Positions 35,726 to 44,172 of a stretch of 64,000 nucleotides of DNA are shown here, piece after piece; positions within the stretch are counted from its first letter, which is position 1, and every line of letters begins with the position of its first letter. Source of the stretch: JAVJRN01 sp040218415 (lineage in GTDB: Bacteria; Bacteroidota; Bacteroidia; Cytophagales; Cyclobacteriaceae); the NCBI GenBank assembly GCA_040218415.1, contig JAVJRN010000031.1, positions 27,912 to 91,911 on the forward strand, read 5' to 3'. The notes below the pieces were generated by a model. That model was not told the origin of the DNA. It searched no databases and was given only the letters and a program-made list of their open reading frames with translations. A program made the position numbers and the translations under genes.

Positions 35726-35730
35726 TAGAT

Positions 35731-36444
35731 ATGAACGTGAGTGTGCTCATAATAGAGGATGACCCTATTACAAGACAAGATTTGAAGGAGGTACTTTCTA
35801 CCCATGGATTTACGATTGCTGGTACAGCTATAAATCACACCCAAGGACTGCAAAAATACTTGAGCACACAGCCCGATGTGCTATTGGTCGATGTGAAACT
35901 AGGAGAAGATAAAGATGGTGTTGACCTAGTAAACACGATAAAAACTAACTACCAGAGTGAAATACCGGTGGTTTTTCTAACGGCAAATTCTGATGAAGAA
36001 ACTAAAAGACGAGCTTTTTTTACTCAGCCGGCATCATTTCTCACCAAACCTTTCAGCAAGCGAAATTTGATGATGGCTCTTGAGCTTGCTTTTGAAAAGT
36101 CCATTGTCAATAAGGATTCTGGCGAATCCAATCAATATTTGTTTCTCAAAGAAAAAGACAGTTATGCTAAAGTTCGACTTGCTGACATTCTGTATCTAAA
36201 GGCCGATGGCAGCTATTGCTCGCTAGTTACATTTGATAGAGCATATTTGCTTTCGAGCAATTTGAGTCACTCTATGCAGAAATTTAATTTAGAAAAATTC
36301 GTAAGAATACATCGATCTTTTGTGGTGAATATAGATCATGTGACAAGTATGGATACTAACAATGTTCATTTAGGAAACTATTCATTTCCCATAGGTCGGC
36401 ATTATAAAAAAGAAGTTATCAAGAAGATTCAGCGGATTGATTAG
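35731..36444 (+). CDS. LytTR-type response regulator
   Basis: Two-domain regulator of 237 residues. The receiver domain (1 to about 125) has the acidic pair EDD near residue 10, phosphoacceptor Asp54 in LLVDVKLGED, Thr in VFLTAN and Lys in LTKPFS. The LytTR DNA-binding domain spans about 135-235 (ILYLKADGSYCSLVT, KFVRIHRSFVVNIDHV). It follows the kinase and TMEM164-like genes and is almost certainly the kinase's partner. Its own upstream region holds three TAGACC half-sites, suggesting autoregulation. Confidence 0.93.
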   Translation: MNVSVLIIEDDPITRQDLKEVLSTHGFTIAGTAINHTQGLQKYLSTQPDVLLVDVKLGEDKDGVDLVNTIKTNYQSEIPVVFLTANSDEETKRRAFFTQPASFLTKPFSKRNLMMALELAFEKSIVNKDSGESNQYLFLKEKDSYAKVRLADILYLKADGSYCSLVTFDRAYLLSSNLSHSMQKFNLEKFVRIHRSFVVNIDHVTSMDTNNVHLGNYSFPIGRHYKKEVIKKIQRID

Positions 36445-36583
36445 GCTGTAGGCTTCTACCTCGGGCATCTACTTTTTCTGGAATTTCCACTGCCTTATTT
36501 TGTTTCCACTTCTCGTCATAATATTGACCCATAGTTGCAAGATAATGGTAGAGCGCATTAGCAAATAAAAACCAGATGATCAC
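36419..36583 (-). CDS. small membrane protein or truncated gene tail (54 residues)
   Basis: Minus-strand frame from GTG 36583 to TGA 36419, overlapping the end of the LytTR gene by 26 bp. The product has one membrane segment (IIWFLFANALYHYL) followed by a polar tail with DEKWKQNKAVEIPEKVDARG, which looks like real protein rather than chance. A TGA lies ten codons before the GTG, so it is either a short independent gene or the C-terminus of a gene broken by the insertions to its right. Not recognised. Confidence 0.4.
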   Translation of the reverse strand: MIIWFLFANALYHYLATMGQYYDEKWKQNKAVEIPEKVDARGRSLQPNQSAESS

Positions 36584-36685
36584 GCTGAGGATGAAGCGAC
36601 TGATAAGATCTCGCGATCAGACTTGGGAGAATTTATTGACAAAGCCAGTCGAGCTATTTCAATCAGTGAACCTTTAGTTTTACAC

Positions 36686-36802
36686 AGTAAAGCTTGTCTT
36701 GATTTCTGAACTTGTTTTTCCTACTCACCTAGACAAGGTCTTTACTGGCTTTAAAAATTTCAAATAAATAGACGTAATAGCATGAGTATGCTGGCTTAAT
36801 AG
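36686..36802 (-). pseudogene. 5' remnant of a RAYT transposase element
   Basis: 117 bp nearly identical to 41160-41270. It contains the first about 14 codons of the transposase (SRKNKFRNQDKLY on the minus strand, starting at 36731) and the about 70-bp leader upstream of it. The coding part is cut off at 36686. The leader runs directly into the 14-bp repeat array at 36816. Confidence 0.75.
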
Positions 36803-36815
36803 CGCACAAGTGGAT

Positions 36816-36857
36816 TGGGTCGCACAGACTGGGTCGCATAGACTGGGTCGCACAGAC
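36816..36857 (+). repeat. tandem array of TGGGTCGCAYAGAC, three units
   Basis: Three perfect-length 14-bp units at 36816, 36830 and 36844 (Y = C, T, C), followed by GCTTGCG and preceded by CACAAGTGG. A four-unit array in opposite orientation with the same flanks stands at 40562-40617. Confidence 0.92.
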
Positions 36858-36979
36858 GCTTGCGCTAATGGGAGATCGACTCAACTAAGTGAAACACCTA
36901 CTTTCACAAATAAGAAATTCCCTGTTTTAATACTGTTGGAATCTCGATATATTGACATAGACAATTAATCGATACAGTC

Positions 36980-39028
36980 ATGAAAGCTTTATACCCATGT
37001 AACGAAACTGATAGAATTAAAAACCTTAGAAGTTATGAGATTCTTGATTCCTCCCGCGATTCTTCTTTCGATAACATCGCAACACTGGCTTCTCAAGTTA
37101 GTGATTGCCCAATAGCACTGATAAGTTTAGTTGATGTAGATCGGCAATGGTTCAAGTCAACTGTAGGAATAGAACTAAATGAGACCCAAAGAAGTATCTC
37201 TTTTTGTGCACATACAATCCTCACTCCGGAAAAACCTTTAATAATTACAGATACACAAAAGGACGAACGATTCCAAAAAAGCCCATTAGTTTGTGGCGCC
37301 CCAAATATTCGGTTTTACGCAGGTTTCCCCATCGTAACAGAAGAAGGGTATTGCATTGGCACTTTATGCGTCATTGACCAAAAGCCGAGAAAAATAAATG
37401 GTAATAAGAAAAAAATGCTTCACTTATTGTCTACCCAGATTACCAATTTATTGACCCTTCATCGAAAGAAAAATAACTTGAATGTCCTCTCTAAAATAGT
37501 AAATCAAAGTAACAATATGATTGTTGTTTTTGATAACAAATACAACTATGAATATGCGAACCCGATGTTTGTCAAAAGATCTGGTTACACCCTTAAAGAG
37601 ATTATTGGAAAAAATGCAATGGACATCCTCATCGGCTCAGAAACCGATATGAAAGACATTGAAGCATTATTAATCAGCGCGCACGAGAGTCAAGAAGAAA
37701 AAGAAAAAGAAATATGCCTTCAGCCAAAGTCTGGTGAGTCATTTTGGGTGAAAATAGCGTTTAAAATGGTATATGATGAACATCATAGGGTAAGAAAACA
37801 CATAGGCATATTGATGGACATCAATGAATTTAAGATCAAGCAACAGCAACTTATTCAAGCAAAGGAAGAGGCTCAAGAAGGTGCTAGAATGAAAGAACAA
37901 TTCCTCTCCAATATGTCACATGAGATACGAACGCCTATGAACGGCATCATTGGTTTGAGTAACATCCTTTTAGAAGACCATAGCCTTTCTACTAAGGACA
38001 TGAAGTTAGTCTCTCATATCAATTATTCTGCCGAAAGCCTCTTACGGATTCTAAATGACATTTTAGATTACTCCAAAATAAATGCAGAGAAACTCACTTT
38101 TGAAAATATCAACTTTGATTTGATCAAGGTATTTGACGAGCTAAAGGGCAGCTTTGGTTTGATTGCCAAAGAGAAAGGATTAGATTTTCAGGTTAAAATC
38201 GACAAAAAAATACCCAAGTTCGTGGCAGGGGACCCTACTCGCATGAATCAAATTCTTAGAAATATCGTCGGCAATGCTGTCAAGTTTACCGAACTCGGAG
38301 GAATCTATATTCAAGTCGATCTTATAGAATACAATATGGAGGGCCCTGTGTTAGAAGTGTGTGTCTCTGATACAGGAATCGGGATACCCAAAAGTCAACT
38401 CAAAACCATTTTTAATGAGTTTGAACAAGGGCGTGATTACATATCTTCCAAGTACGGAGGCACAGGTCTTGGAATGTCTATTGCCAATAGGCTTGTGGAA
38501 AGATTTGGTGGAATCCTATCTGTATCCAGTCAGGAAGGGGTAGGTACAGATTGTAAATTTTCGCTACAACTGAACAACCCAATCATTGATACAGGACAAA
38601 AAGAAACCTATATAGATCTTGAAAACGACATTTTAAAAAATAAAACCATTAAGGTGTTGGTCGCGGATGATAATGATATGAATCAAATCGTGACACAGGA
38701 TAGCTTGGAAAAAATTGGCTGTCAGGTTCAAATAGCAGAAAATGGAAAAGAATGTGTAGACCTATTTATCAAAGGTAACTATGACCTGATACTCATGGAT
38801 GTTCAAATGCCAATAATGAATGGGCTAGATGCTACGAGAGCGATAAGGTTACTCGATAGTGACATTCCAATATTAGCCATGACCGCCTCTGTAATGGAAC
38901 ATGATAAAATCAAATGCCTTGAAGCTGGGATGAATCAAATTATCGCAAAACCAATTAAAACCAGAGAACTAAATGCTATTATCTCTGAATATTTGAGGAC
39001 AGGTAAAAAATATCAGTGGAGCAAATGA
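36980..39028 (+). CDS. hybrid sensor histidine kinase (GAF-PAS-HisKA-HATPase-REC)
   Basis: Cytoplasmic hybrid kinase of 682 residues with no membrane segment. A GAF domain covers about 20-165 (SFCAHTIL, FYAGFPIVT, IGTLCVID, the bacteriophytochrome-like subgroup). A PAS domain lies at about 175-285 (RSGYTLKEIIGKNAMDIL) and a short coiled coil follows. HisKA has His314 in NMSHEIRTPMNG, and the ATPase carries NAVKFT, DTGIGIP and GGTGLGMSI. The C-terminal receiver is at about 560-680 with phosphoacceptor Asp607 in LILMDVQMP. There is no output domain, so the phosphate is passed to an unknown partner. It lies between the two inverted 14-bp repeat arrays together with the RhuM-family gene, which suggests it moved as cargo. 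Confidence 0.93.
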   Translation: MKALYPCNETDRIKNLRSYEILDSSRDSSFDNIATLASQVSDCPIALISLVDVDRQWFKSTVGIELNETQRSISFCAHTILTPEKPLIITDTQKDERFQKSPLVCGAPNIRFYAGFPIVTEEGYCIGTLCVIDQKPRKINGNKKKMLHLLSTQITNLLTLHRKKNNLNVLSKIVNQSNNMIVVFDNKYNYEYANPMFVKRSGYTLKEIIGKNAMDILIGSETDMKDIEALLISAHESQEEKEKEICLQPKSGESFWVKIAFKMVYDEHHRVRKHIGILMDINEFKIKQQQLIQAKEEAQEGARMKEQFLSNMSHEIRTPMNGIIGLSNILLEDHSLSTKDMKLVSHINYSAESLLRILNDILDYSKINAEKLTFENINFDLIKVFDELKGSFGLIAKEKGLDFQVKIDKKIPKFVAGDPTRMNQILRNIVGNAVKFTELGGIYIQVDLIEYNMEGPVLEVCVSDTGIGIPKSQLKTIFNEFEQGRDYISSKYGGTGLGMSIANRLVERFGGILSVSSQEGVGTDCKFSLQLNNPIIDTGQKETYIDLENDILKNKTIKVLVADDNDMNQIVTQDSLEKIGCQVQIAENGKECVDLFIKGNYDLILMDVQMPIMNGLDATRAIRLLDSDIPILAMTASVMEHDKIKCLEAGMNQIIAKPIKTRELNAIISEYLRTGKKYQWSK

Positions 39029-39418
39029 CTTGATTTGTTGATTATTGTTGAGATGCTGAGTTTCTTAAGGATAATGGTTCGGGAGTTTGTCGTCCGAAAG
39101 GTTCTTGATTTTGTTGATGATCGAATTCCTGAGTTTCTCCTTTGTTGACATGCAATGAAGTTAGTGAATTTCCGTCATGAAGGCCAATGGATCACAGCTG
39201 GTGTCAGCTTTCAGCTCGTATCCGTATTTAAGAATGAAGTCCGAGCTACACGCTCGAACTAGTAGAGGTTGCCGAACGTACGATTTGATCCGTAAAAGTC
39301 CAACCCACTCTGTTATTGGGCAAATGTTCCGCAAGCTTTATTATTTTAAAGCAAACTTCTTGGTTTTGCGCAGTAAATCAGTCTTATTCATAAATCATCA
39401 TTCAAAATTCATCCTTCC
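39029..39418. other. 390-bp gap, no gene recognised
   Basis: Reading frames on both strands are short and have no family likeness. A short inverted element GAGCTACACGCTC lies near 39243. Probably remnants from the insertion of the surrounding island. Confidence 0.35.
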
Positions 39419-40432
39419 TCAATCCTTGTTTTTTAGTTTTTTAATATCTTCCTCAATTTCTTTCAGGCTTTGCTCTTTTTGCATCTTTTTTTGAACCTCT
39501 TGATATTTTTCATACTCCATTGCAGATTTATCAACGGCCATTTGATGGCTTATTTTACCAGCATGAGTGAGTAGCTCCCTGCCGTTGAGTTGTAGAATAG
39601 CATCTAAACGCGCGATCCAATCTTTCATATACATGGGGGTTTGCTGCTGCGCCATGGTCTCGGCAAAGGCCAAATATTGCTCCACCAATAAGCCCAAGAG
39701 CTTTATTTCATCTTCTTGCAAGTAATTTTTGGCAATACTTGTTTCTGATTTTTTGATCGAAACCTTCTCCATCTTATCATACGATAACATGCCTAGTAGT
39801 GGCAAAGAGGCATCTACCCGTCTATATACCAGTTCGGCAGCCGTTTGCTGACTGATAGCCCAAAGCAGCTTATTTTGCACTATCTTGAAGAATTCGATTG
39901 TTTTGGCATCTTTCGGATTATAATCGATGCTGGTTATGTAAATGTCTTTGATCTTCTGGTAAAAGAATTTCTCCGAAATGCGTATCTCACGAATGCGCTC
40001 CTGCAATTCGTTGAAATAATTCATCGAACTACTTGATTTGAAACGGTCATCGTTCAGGACAAATCCTTTGATAATATATTCTTTGAGTCGTTGTGTAGCC
40101 CAAATACGGAATTGTGTGCCTTGCGGTGATTTTACACGGTAGCCAACAGAAATAATTACATCTAAGTTATAGCCATTTACTTCTACTTCTTGTGTTTTCC
40201 CTGCAATAGCACCGTGCTGAGTGGTTGTTCGGAATTTCCGAACAACCACTTTTTTGTCCAATTCTCCTTCTTCAAAAACATTTTTTATGTGTTCGCTTAT
40301 AGTGGCTTTGGATTTTTGAAACAAATCGCACAACTGAGCCTGGGTAAGCCAAACCGTTTCATTTTCGATACGGACATCCACCTTTATGGTGCCATCTTCA
40401 TTTTGATATAAAAGAATTTCGCCAGTATCCAT
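39419..40432 (-). CDS. RhuM-family (virulence RhuM/DUF) protein
   Basis: Protein of 337 residues, typical for the RhuM family first noted in a Salmonella pathogenicity island. The N-terminus GEILLYQNEDGTIKVDVRI then VWLTQAQLCDLFQKSKATIS is the conserved DNA-binding-like start. The block GYNLDVIISVGYRVKSPQGT then FRIWATQRLKEYIIKGFVL is the family core, and a lysine/glutamate-rich coiled coil closes the protein. Function is unknown; members travel with restriction-modification genes, toxins and mobile elements. Here it lies inside the pair of inverted 14-bp arrays and next to transposase debris, in line with horizontal transfer. Confidence 0.9.
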   Translation of the reverse strand: MDTGEILLYQNEDGTIKVDVRIENETVWLTQAQLCDLFQKSKATISEHIKNVFEEGELDKKVVVRKFRTTTQHGAIAGKTQEVEVNGYNLDVIISVGYRVKSPQGTQFRIWATQRLKEYIIKGFVLNDDRFKSSSSMNYFNELQERIREIRISEKFFYQKIKDIYITSIDYNPKDAKTIEFFKIVQNKLLWAISQQTAAELVYRRVDASLPLLGMLSYDKMEKVSIKKSETSIAKNYLQEDEIKLLGLLVEQYLAFAETMAQQQTPMYMKDWIARLDAILQLNGRELLTHAGKISHQMAVDKSAMEYEKYQEVQKKMQKEQSLKEIEEDIKKLKNKD

Positions 40433-40561
40433 CGCTTATATTGTTTTAAAATTATTTAATTCTTGAGCCTTTCAGTTTCATAGGACAAATTAACATTTCC
40501 TAATAGTAATCACAATGCAATAAATGCAAAAAAACCCTTGGCATACACACATGGTGCAAGC

Positions 40562-40617
40562 GTCTGTGCGACCCAGTCTATGCGACCCAGTCTATGCGAC
40601 CCAGTCTGTGCGACCCA
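40562..40617 (-). repeat. tandem array of TGGGTCGCAYAGAC, four units (inverted copy)
   Basis: On the minus strand four 14-bp units (Y = C, T, T, C) preceded by CACAAGCGGAC and followed by GCTTGCA. It mirrors the array at 36816 and abuts the stop codon of the RAYT pseudogene. Confidence 0.92.
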
Positions 40618-40629
40618 GTCCGCTTGTGT

Positions 40630-41202
40630 CTATTCAATAATAAGAATTTCTAGCAATCCTTTTGCGCCAGCATAATCAATTGCAGGGCTATATTTCCAAT
40701 GCTCAGGTTCATATACTAGTTGAGATCTCGTTGAGATACCACTGGATTCATGTGGAGGTAGTTGAGTTTTTGATCGAGCATCACATTATCATTTAATTCT
40801 ATAGGATTGTTGTGTTGCTGCCAAAGTTACCATCCCTTGTTATTTCCGTTCTTTTTCCCGGCTCTTTCCATCATCCAAATAATCCACTGGAACGCCAGCC
40901 CGGACTTTCCTACTTTCTTGAGGGTGTTGATTGATTTCTTCTTTGAGTTCTTGAGAAGCATAACTTTTAAAATCCCTCAAAATATCCTGCATCGGTTTAT
41001 TTGATGTGCCAATTATCAAATGAACGTGGCTTGTGATACACCATGCATTAATTTCGAGTCCCTTTGATTTTTGACAGTGTCTCAAGCTATCCAGTATAAT
41101 TTCAGAATACACGGGCCTTACAAATAAATCTATCCAGTGCACGGTGGCAAAACTCACAAAGTAAAGCTTGTCTTGATTTCTGAACTTGTATTTCCTACTC
41201 AC
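40630..41202 (-). pseudogene. REP-associated tyrosine transposase (RAYT, IS200-like), frameshifted
   Basis: From ATG 41202 the frame reads SRKYKFRNQDKLYFVSFATV, has the metal-binding HxH in ITSHVHLII and the nucleophile Tyr in DFKSYASQEL, then NQHPQESRK. After that the frame changes: WIIWMMERAGKKNGNNKGW, a TAA, then LWQQHNNPIEL and LDQKLNYLHMNPV continue in a second frame. A further shift leads to YEPEHWKYSPAIDYAG and KGLLEILIIE with TAG at 40630-40632. The pieces add up to about 190 residues, the normal RAYT length, so this is a full-length copy killed by at least two frameshifts and one stop. A 120-residue product could still be made but would lack the C-terminus. Confidence 0.85.
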
Positions 41203-41270
41203 CTAGACAAGGTATTTACTGGCTTTAAGAATTTCAAATAAATAGACGTAATAGTATGCTGGCTTAATAG
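41160..41270 (-). repeat. leader and 5' end of RAYT element (direct repeat of 36686-36802)
   Basis: 111 bp matching 36686-36802 with few substitutions and one 6-bp length difference. It includes the transposase start and about 68 bp upstream of it, which probably carry the element's promoter and left end. Confidence 0.85.
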
Positions 41271-41294
41271 AGGAAATTCCCCTAGCTTACTCAA

Positions 41295-42353
41295 CTAGCT
41301 GCTCCTTAACCATATTTTGCTCTTTTTTCTGATTGAATTATTTAATGAAATTCCAACTTCTCCATTTGTAACAGAAGTAACTGGATTGTCATTTAATTGT
41401 ATTCCTTCAATCATCATTCTTTCAAATTGCCCATCTCTTTCGATCAGAACTTCATCACCAAGTTTGATTTCGATGTTACTCAAAGTCACAATACATACCC
41501 TTCCATCCTTAAAGAATTCCTTAGGTTCGTCTACTAATATTAAGTCTAATGGTCTAAAAGTTACTAAACCATAAGCTAAGAACATCTTTCGAACTTCAGC
41601 CTTAGATAGAATCCCAGCCTCGATATCATGATAGAGATTAAAAAGTTGCCAAGTTGATAAAAGCCCTCTTTCGTCATTTTCTGCCTCTTGAATTTGAATA
41701 TCAGAAAAGGGTGGGTTAGCTCTGTGGAGTGGTGGTAAATATCTTTGATGGTTGACTATATATAAAGCATAAACATCGAAGCGATTACGATCTTTGCATC
41801 TGCGATGTTTTATTTTAGAAATTTGGCTGCAATCGGAATCTGTAGAAGTCCCGCCAATTCCTTTACATTCGATTATTAAAAGGCCATTCTCCAATTCTAT
41901 TTGAATATCCTCTTCTAAAATTTTTGAGTTTTTGGGTTCATCATCCTGCTTCCTTATTTGATCAAATCCCAGCCATTTCAAAAATTTTATTAGCGAGTTA
42001 ACCAATGGATCTCCAGTCTCTGAAAGGATATTATGAAGAAATGAAAAGTGCCTAGTGTTATTATCAATTTCTTGGTTTACATCTATGAGTGCCTCTTGAA
42101 ATTCATTTTCAATCTTTTTCCTTTTCTTTAAGAGATTTTGGTGATTTGGCAACCGGTACTCTTCATTATCCTTCCATGCAAAGGAGGTTGATAGTGGGAA
42201 TAATTTTGGGTATATTGAAGGAGCTATCTTTGTGAAAAAATCGGTAAGAAATTTGCCCTTATTGTCGAATTGAGGAAAGAAGAATATTTCAGAGTATGTT
42301 CTTTTTTCGAATAAGGAAATAATTTCCCCGTTTGAGTTCTTTAATAAGGGCAC
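41295..42353 (-). CDS. PD-(D/E)XK nuclease-like protein, C-terminal part of a gene split by TAG
   Basis: 352 residues from a GTG at 42353, but the frame is open for 87 further codons up to TAG 42615-42617, and beyond that it continues as the gene at 42615-43070. The intervening codons read as real protein (INSGGYTEPSALRECSIY, FHHPTTWIDGENKPN). Residues about 130-185 of this piece hold a restriction-nuclease-like core: WLGFDQIRKQDDEP, then LEEDIQIEL and LLIIECKGIGG, the D...E-x-K signature. A beta-rich tail follows (VCIVTLSNIEIKLGDEVLIE). It is possibly a defence-related nuclease. The 3' end overlaps a repeat shared with 44130. Confidence 0.7.
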   Translation of the reverse strand: MPLLKNSNGEIISLFEKRTYSEIFFFPQFDNKGKFLTDFFTKIAPSIYPKLFPLSTSFAWKDNEEYRLPNHQNLLKKRKKIENEFQEALIDVNQEIDNNTRHFSFLHNILSETGDPLVNSLIKFLKWLGFDQIRKQDDEPKNSKILEEDIQIELENGLLIIECKGIGGTSTDSDCSQISKIKHRRCKDRNRFDVYALYIVNHQRYLPPLHRANPPFSDIQIQEAENDERGLLSTWQLFNLYHDIEAGILSKAEVRKMFLAYGLVTFRPLDLILVDEPKEFFKDGRVCIVTLSNIEIKLGDEVLIERDGQFERMMIEGIQLNDNPVTSVTNGEVGISLNNSIRKKSKIWLRSS

Positions 42354-42614
42354 AAAATTTTGATTAGGTTTATTTTCTCCGTCAATCCAAGTAGTTGGAT
42401 GATGAAAAGTTTGATTGTAGTAAGACTTTTCAATCTGAGATTGAAGTAGATCTTTTAGGTCTTGTCTTATGTCAATAGTCTCAATTTCTTTGCCATGCTT
42501 AACATGTGATAAAGGTATTTTATTTAAAAAGGAGTATATGCTGCATTCTCTCAGGGCGCTAGGTTCTGTATAGCCACCACTATTAATTTTTATGGTTTCA
42601 TAAAGTACACTATA

Positions 42615-43070
42615 CTAGTTAGACGTGAACGCAATAATCAATTGAAACCTATTTCCCTTATCTGATAAACGTTGGTTCAAAATTGTACTTCCAAACGGTC
42701 GAGGGTCAAAAAGAGTTTCTGGAAAGCTGCATTTTAATGCTGTTGCGCTCTTACCTACATGCTTTGTTCTTGTATGTTCTTCTTCATTATATTCTACAGT
42801 CTCAAAATTTCCTAAATCAATAATTATAATATCGAACTCATGTAAGTTTATTGGTAAGTTAAAATTCAGTAATAGGTTATGAGTTTTGTAGGCCGAATGG
42901 TTTGGTACATTGATTTTACTTCCTAGTGTGCCTTCAGTTATGTTAAAACCGTATTCTAGTAAAGCTTTTATGTCATCATTTTTAAGGTCAATGCAGCATA
43001 TTTTAGGTTTTTCTTTAAAAATTGACTGAATTGAATCTGCGGTCTTTTTCTCTTTAGCTGTCTTTTTCAA
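42615..43070 (-). CDS. N-terminal part of the TAG-split nuclease-like gene
   Basis: 151 residues from ATG 43070, ending LIIAFTSN at an amber codon. A basic start (KKTAKEKK) is followed by KICCIDLKNDDIKALLEYGF and LHEFDIIIIDLGNFE, alternating strands and helices like a receiver or flavodoxin-type fold without its phosphorylation site. It is in the same frame as the downstream nuclease-like part (88 codons from this stop to GTG 42353), so the ancestral protein had about 591 residues. Neither half is recognised on its own. Confidence 0.65.
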   Translation of the reverse strand: MKKTAKEKKTADSIQSIFKEKPKICCIDLKNDDIKALLEYGFNITEGTLGSKINVPNHSAYKTHNLLLNFNLPINLHEFDIIIIDLGNFETVEYNEEEHTRTKHVGKSATALKCSFPETLFDPRPFGSTILNQRLSDKGNRFQLIIAFTSN

Positions 43071-43117
43071 ATTCTTTTAAGTATTACTGGTAGCCAACAA
43101 CCGGATATCACCCACCA

Positions 43118-43314
43118 ATAGCCGCCATCCGCCTTATATTTTTTATCTATTTAATTCCCAAAACTTATGGCGCTAAACAGCCACCACCCACTCAAGCCTT
43201 TCAGTTTCGGGTCACAAAATAGTGCTTCTTTTGATGAATTACAACGGGGTACAAGCGAGAGGTATTTAATCTTAATGGGCAAGAGCTAAAAGGTGGGGCA
43301 GTGGAGGTTATGAA
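43118..43314. repeat. direct repeat, copy A (about 197 bp)
   Basis: Runs from ATAGCCGCCATCCGCC to GAGGTTATGAAA and matches 43863-44074 closely, including the identical central stretch GGGTCACAAAATAGTGCTTC. The two copies flank the single gene at 43393-43800. Confidence 0.85.
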
Positions 43315-43392
43315 AAGAGAAAACATGAAAATAGTTATTTCAAATCAGTTCTGTGAACCCTAGAAATCATAGCCTAGATCCAAGAGCGTTCT

Positions 43393-43800
43393 TCATTTTT
43401 TTTCAATCAAAATCCATTCGTTTCGCTTGATGACAAAGGCATAAATTGTCCATGCGGCGATTATTGAAATTCCAAAAATGCTCACCGTATTTGCCGTAAG
43501 AGAATTATCCCAAATCCTTATTGGGAGGTAGAACAACAGTAATAATCCACCAATTCCGGGAGCAATCCGGTTCTTTATTTTTTCATTTTTTAAGGTTATT
43601 TCCGTGGTTGAATTGTCAATTGTGATAGCTCGCGACCTTACCCAACCTTGTTTTGCATAGACTTTAACAGGTATATTGTTCAATTGTACTTTTTTGGTCT
43701 CTCCATTACCAATCTGAAAAGTTGGTTCGCTCTCAATAACAACTTTATAGTTCGCCATGCCAAAATCTCCCCATTTTCGACTAAATATAATCTCTCTCAT
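43393..43800 (-). CDS. hypothetical membrane protein (cassette-like gene 1)
   Basis: Protein of 135 residues; a shorter version could start at Met15 (GDFGMANYKVVIES). The N-terminal half is a small beta domain with LNNIPVKVYAKQGWVRSRAI. Two hydrophobic segments (about 85-103 and 108-126) separated by RIWDNS form a hairpin in the membrane, and the tail is basic. No family recognised. It is framed by two near-identical direct repeats, so it looks like one cargo gene of a cassette-like array. Confidence 0.65.
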   Translation of the reverse strand: MREIIFSRKWGDFGMANYKVVIESEPTFQIGNGETKKVQLNNIPVKVYAKQGWVRSRAITIDNSTTEITLKNEKIKNRIAPGIGGLLLLFYLPIRIWDNSLTANTVSIFGISIIAAWTIYAFVIKRNEWILIEKK

Positions 43801-43862
43801 ATTGTCTTAATTTTATTGGACGGATCATCATTCTTTAAACCGATTAAGGAACAATCATTAAG

Positions 43863-44074
43863 ATAGCCGCCACCCGCCTCATATTTTTCTTATCTATTTA
43901 ATTCCCGAGACTTATCGTGCTACCGATGGAGCTAAACACTCACCATCCGATCCAGCCTTTCAGTTTCGGGTCACAAAATAGTGCTTCTTTTGATGAATTA
44001 CAACGGGGTACATGCATGAAGTATTTCATCTTAATGGGCAAGAGCTAAAAGATGGGGCAGTGGAGGTTATGAAA
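43863..44074. repeat. direct repeat, copy B (about 212 bp)
   Basis: Second copy of the 43118 repeat. It contains a tiny frame ending NGQELKDGAVEVMK before TAA, which copy A breaks with a stop; this may be the tail of an ancestral gene. A conserved recombination site is another reading. Confidence 0.85.
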
Positions 44075-44172
44075 TAATTCTTTCTCCATTATTCCAATCG
44101 AATGACCATATGCACTATGGCGAGAACGGAGAAAATTCCCCTATTATACTCGATTGGCGTTTATTTTCTCTG

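Noticed and set aside
36816..36857. CRISPR array
   Set aside because: Units are 14 bp, directly abutting with no spacers, and no cas gene is present.
39177..39494. Plus-strand gene of about 105 codons before the RhuM gene
   Set aside because: Its second half is antisense to the RhuM gene and its first half has no protein-like character; phenylalanine/serine runs mirror the lysine/glutamate codons opposite.
43118..44074. True integron with attC sites
   Set aside because: No integrase gene and no convincing R'/R'' core sites; only the cassette-like layout is kept as a finding.
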